64,000 nucleotides of DNA from NCBI RefSeq assembly GCF_900497805.2, contig NW_020954562.1, positions 26,774,318-26,838,317 of the forward strand, in the 5' to 3' direction. Each line of letters begins with the position of its first letter. Position 1 is the stretch's first letter. The notes beneath the pieces are model-generated. The model searched no databases, was not told the DNA's origin, and worked only from the letters and a program-made list of their open reading frames with translations. The stretch comes from Vombatus ursinus. Lineage: Eukaryota; Chordata; Mammalia; Diprotodontia; Vombatidae. A program made the translations under genes and the position numbers. This document shows, piece by piece, positions 62,002 to 64,000 of the stretch.

Positions 62002-62118
62002 GGGGCAGAGCCAAGATGGTAGAGAGAAGGCAAGGATTCCCCTGAGTTCTCCCCCAAACTCCTCCAAAGGCCTTTAAATAATGCCCTAAAACAAATCCTG
62101 GAGTGGCACAAACCTCTT
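62002..62118 (+). repeat. L1 5' UTR start
   Basis: It starts aggggcagagccaagatggt, the first bases of the L1 5' UTR also found at 42979-42990 on the minus strand, followed by cctttaaataatgccctaaa. It is preceded by a 17-base A-rich run (61975-61991). Only about 115 bp can be assigned. Confidence 0.75.
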
Positions 62119-62285
62119 CCAAGAGGCTCTTCAGGGGTTTGGGCTTTCATGTAACCATCACTGCTGAGCTTGGATTCTGCAATGAATCTTCTCCATCACA
62201 GTGGCAATTACCATTGGCAAGCATACATTCACAATGTTTTATGTCTCACCTGAAGTTAATGATCAGCAAGGTTGTTGAACAGGGT

Positions 62286-62345
62286 TATTTCTGTATGTAT
62301 GTTATATATTTCTGTATGTATGTTATATGTTTCTGTTATATGCTT
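62286..62345. repeat. 21-bp tandem repeat
   Basis: tttctgtatgtatgttatat units with a 21-bp period, about 2.8 copies. Confidence 0.85.
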
Positions 62346-62399
62346 CAAATCATTTTCATATTTGGATAGGAGGTACCATATTTGAGAACAGTCTTTACA

Positions 62400-63130
62400 G
62401 AAGTGGTATGTTCTACCGAATTAAATGCTTTTCATAATAAAGATATGGTAAATACATTGGGATATTACTTTTGCTTCATTTTTTAGATGCCTAACAAAAA
62501 ACATGTGGTCCATTGTAGAGTATCTATTGTGGGAATCTGCCTGTTCTTGCTCCTAATTCCATGGGTCTCAGTGTGTGTTTTAGTAAATCTCAACTATTAT
62601 GTATAGATAGAAAAATCAGCATATAGGTCTTGAGGAAGTTAGTGATGTTTTTTGTTGGTTACTTTATGTTTTATCATTAAGGTCTGAGATTTATTCCGTA
62701 CTTTTGGTATCTTTCCCTCCTTTAGATACATTGTGAATTAATCCCACAGTATTCTCACAGTTGTCACCTCCAGCACAGATCACCTATATTTACCCTTGGT
62801 CCAATCCAGTTGCTTTTCCTGCCTCTCTTTATTCTCTTTAGTACCGAGAGGAGGTGATTCTAATGTCCTTGATGTTGAAAACAATGTATTATTTAAAATC
62901 TCCATTTTTATTCTGTTTGTTGTACTCCTTCCATTTTCATCTTTAAATATCCTTGGGTTAACCTTGCTTACTTGCATTTCTTGCCAGACTTTCTTTAAAC
63001 TGGCTTTATTTGCCATTGCATCTTTGTTTTATGGGGTGTACTGATCAAAATTATTCGTCATTCATCTTCATAAGATTTTACAAATGATTTTGTTTCCTAA
63101 ATGGATGTTGGTTTTGGCTGTCATCTCCTT
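62400..63130 (-). repeat. RTE-type LINE relic, antisense
   Basis: The minus-strand reading ASLKKVWQEMQV ... FKDENGRSTTNRIKMEILNN (within 62780-63016) matches the linker between endonuclease and reverse transcriptase in RTE/BovB-type LINEs, as I remember it. ccgaattaaatgcttttcat at about 62417 fits the downstream RT region. RTE elements mobilise many marsupial SINEs. Confidence 0.6.
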
Positions 63131-63134
63131 TGGT

Positions 63135-64000
63135 TTGTAAAGTAAATGAAGTGCTTGTTGATGAAGAGGCTTTTTTGGGTTCCGTGATGTGACGATTGAT
63201 TTGTAGTGGTTAACTGTGGAAAATTGCTAAAGATTGGTGTTGATGCCATTTCCATTGTCCATTACCCATTTTTAATTATCAGTTGCTTTTTTATTTTTAA
63301 AATAATTTAATATGTTAATGTCAACATTCAGATCCATTGACTTCTCAATTATTTTAAATTTAAAGAAGCAATCCTTACAAAGTGGAAGAATGGTCCACAG
63401 ACCAGGAGAACTCTTTACAGATCCATATCACCATGGTGTATCAGCTATTAAGGCAGAGGGCACAAAAATGAAAGCTTTATCTTGTAAGAACCCATACAGA
63501 GCTCCCAGTTAAAGGAAATCTGACAGAAATGGTATTCACTCCTTTTTTAAATAATCAGCAACAACTCATTCTATGCCATCTACCATTTAAACTCTCCTTT
63601 TTTGTTAATAATCTTTGGTCCCACATTGTTCCCATTTTCTTTGTGGTGTTTTGTATTGGCCCCATTGCAGAAAGGAACTTCAATTGTGGCAATATAGGGC
63701 TTTCCCTCCCAAGTCTTCTGTATCAAGTGCAGGTAGGCTGTCTTTCTTTGTGGTAAGATAGACCATGACCTCACCATGTTTTTCTTTATCAGTAAACTTT
63801 TTGTAACCTAGGTACCCTACCACCAGCAGTCCTGGCACCCAGCTTGATACAGAAACAGTGCGTTTTAAACTTTGAGGTTAGAATTTAAACCCATGGTGCT
63901 GGCATTATTTAGGGGGTATTGTGCTCCCAGGGAGCTACAGGCTCTTCTGCTCATGAGGTAACCTGAGGAGGTAACTGTTACATTTTGTTTCTCCAGAATT
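63135..64000. other. intron 6, unassigned
   Basis: Frames at 63312-63512 (+) and 63580-63777 (-) show no domain I recognise. The last bases, ctccagaatt, look like an acceptor but do not fit TMA16 exon 7. Confidence 0.4.

Noticed and set aside
63990-64000. TMA16 exon 7 starting at the last bases (ctccag then aatt)
   Set aside because: The phase needs one base and then a Glu codon (EWDF in human). A-ATT would give Arg-Ile, so the acceptor-like bases do not support the expected exon, and four bases are too few to judge.

Overview
The window is a vertebrate, almost certainly marsupial, nuclear genome segment that contains most of one protein-coding gene, TMA16, on the + strand. Six coding exons can be read from splice signals and similarity to mammalian TMA16 as I remember it. 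They are the start codon alone in a CpG island (3151-3153), then 22161-22273, 34562-34599, 39216-39300, 44269-44417 and 59840-59882. The phases join perfectly into about 143 residues of a protein that is about 203 residues long in human. The C-terminal coding exon, about 60 residues, lies beyond the right edge. No second gene, tRNA, rRNA or CRISPR array was found. The other open frames are short and mostly lie in repeats.

The marsupial assignment rests on the repeats. There are CORE-SINEs with the segment 'tatctttgccaagaaaacc', a second SINE ending in 'gaatgaaggacaaacaac'-like sequence, many old L2 fragments in both orientations, L3/CR1 and RTE pieces, and L1 with the 5' UTR start 'ggggcagagccaagatgg'. 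The background is AT-rich and CpG-poor with one sharp CpG island. The species cannot be fixed from this.

Layout: 1-2750 upstream repeats, including a hAT element inside a SINE. 2750-3390 CpG-island promoter with a three-copy 22-bp dyad repeat and ETS-like sites. 3154-22160 intron 1, including about 6.5 kb of antisense L2 remnants (7.5-14 kb) and a diverged three-copy local repeat (16.3, 18.7, 20.9 kb). 22274-34561 intron 2, rich in L1 3'-end relics. 34600-39215 intron 3. 39301-44268 intron 4, holding a 5'-intact but prematurely ended L1 with a 17-bp target-site duplication. 44418-59839 intron 5, with a cluster of solo LTRs, two of them nested in one L2 fossil, and foldback hAT elements. 59883-64000 start of intron 6, with L1 5'-end and RTE pieces.

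I see no undescribed functional system. The points most worth a second look are the one-codon first coding exon, the promoter dyad repeat, the truncated-RNA L1 insertion, the dated nesting of LTRs in L2, the unclassified three-copy repeat, and a nested inverted repeat at 32.09-32.19 kb.
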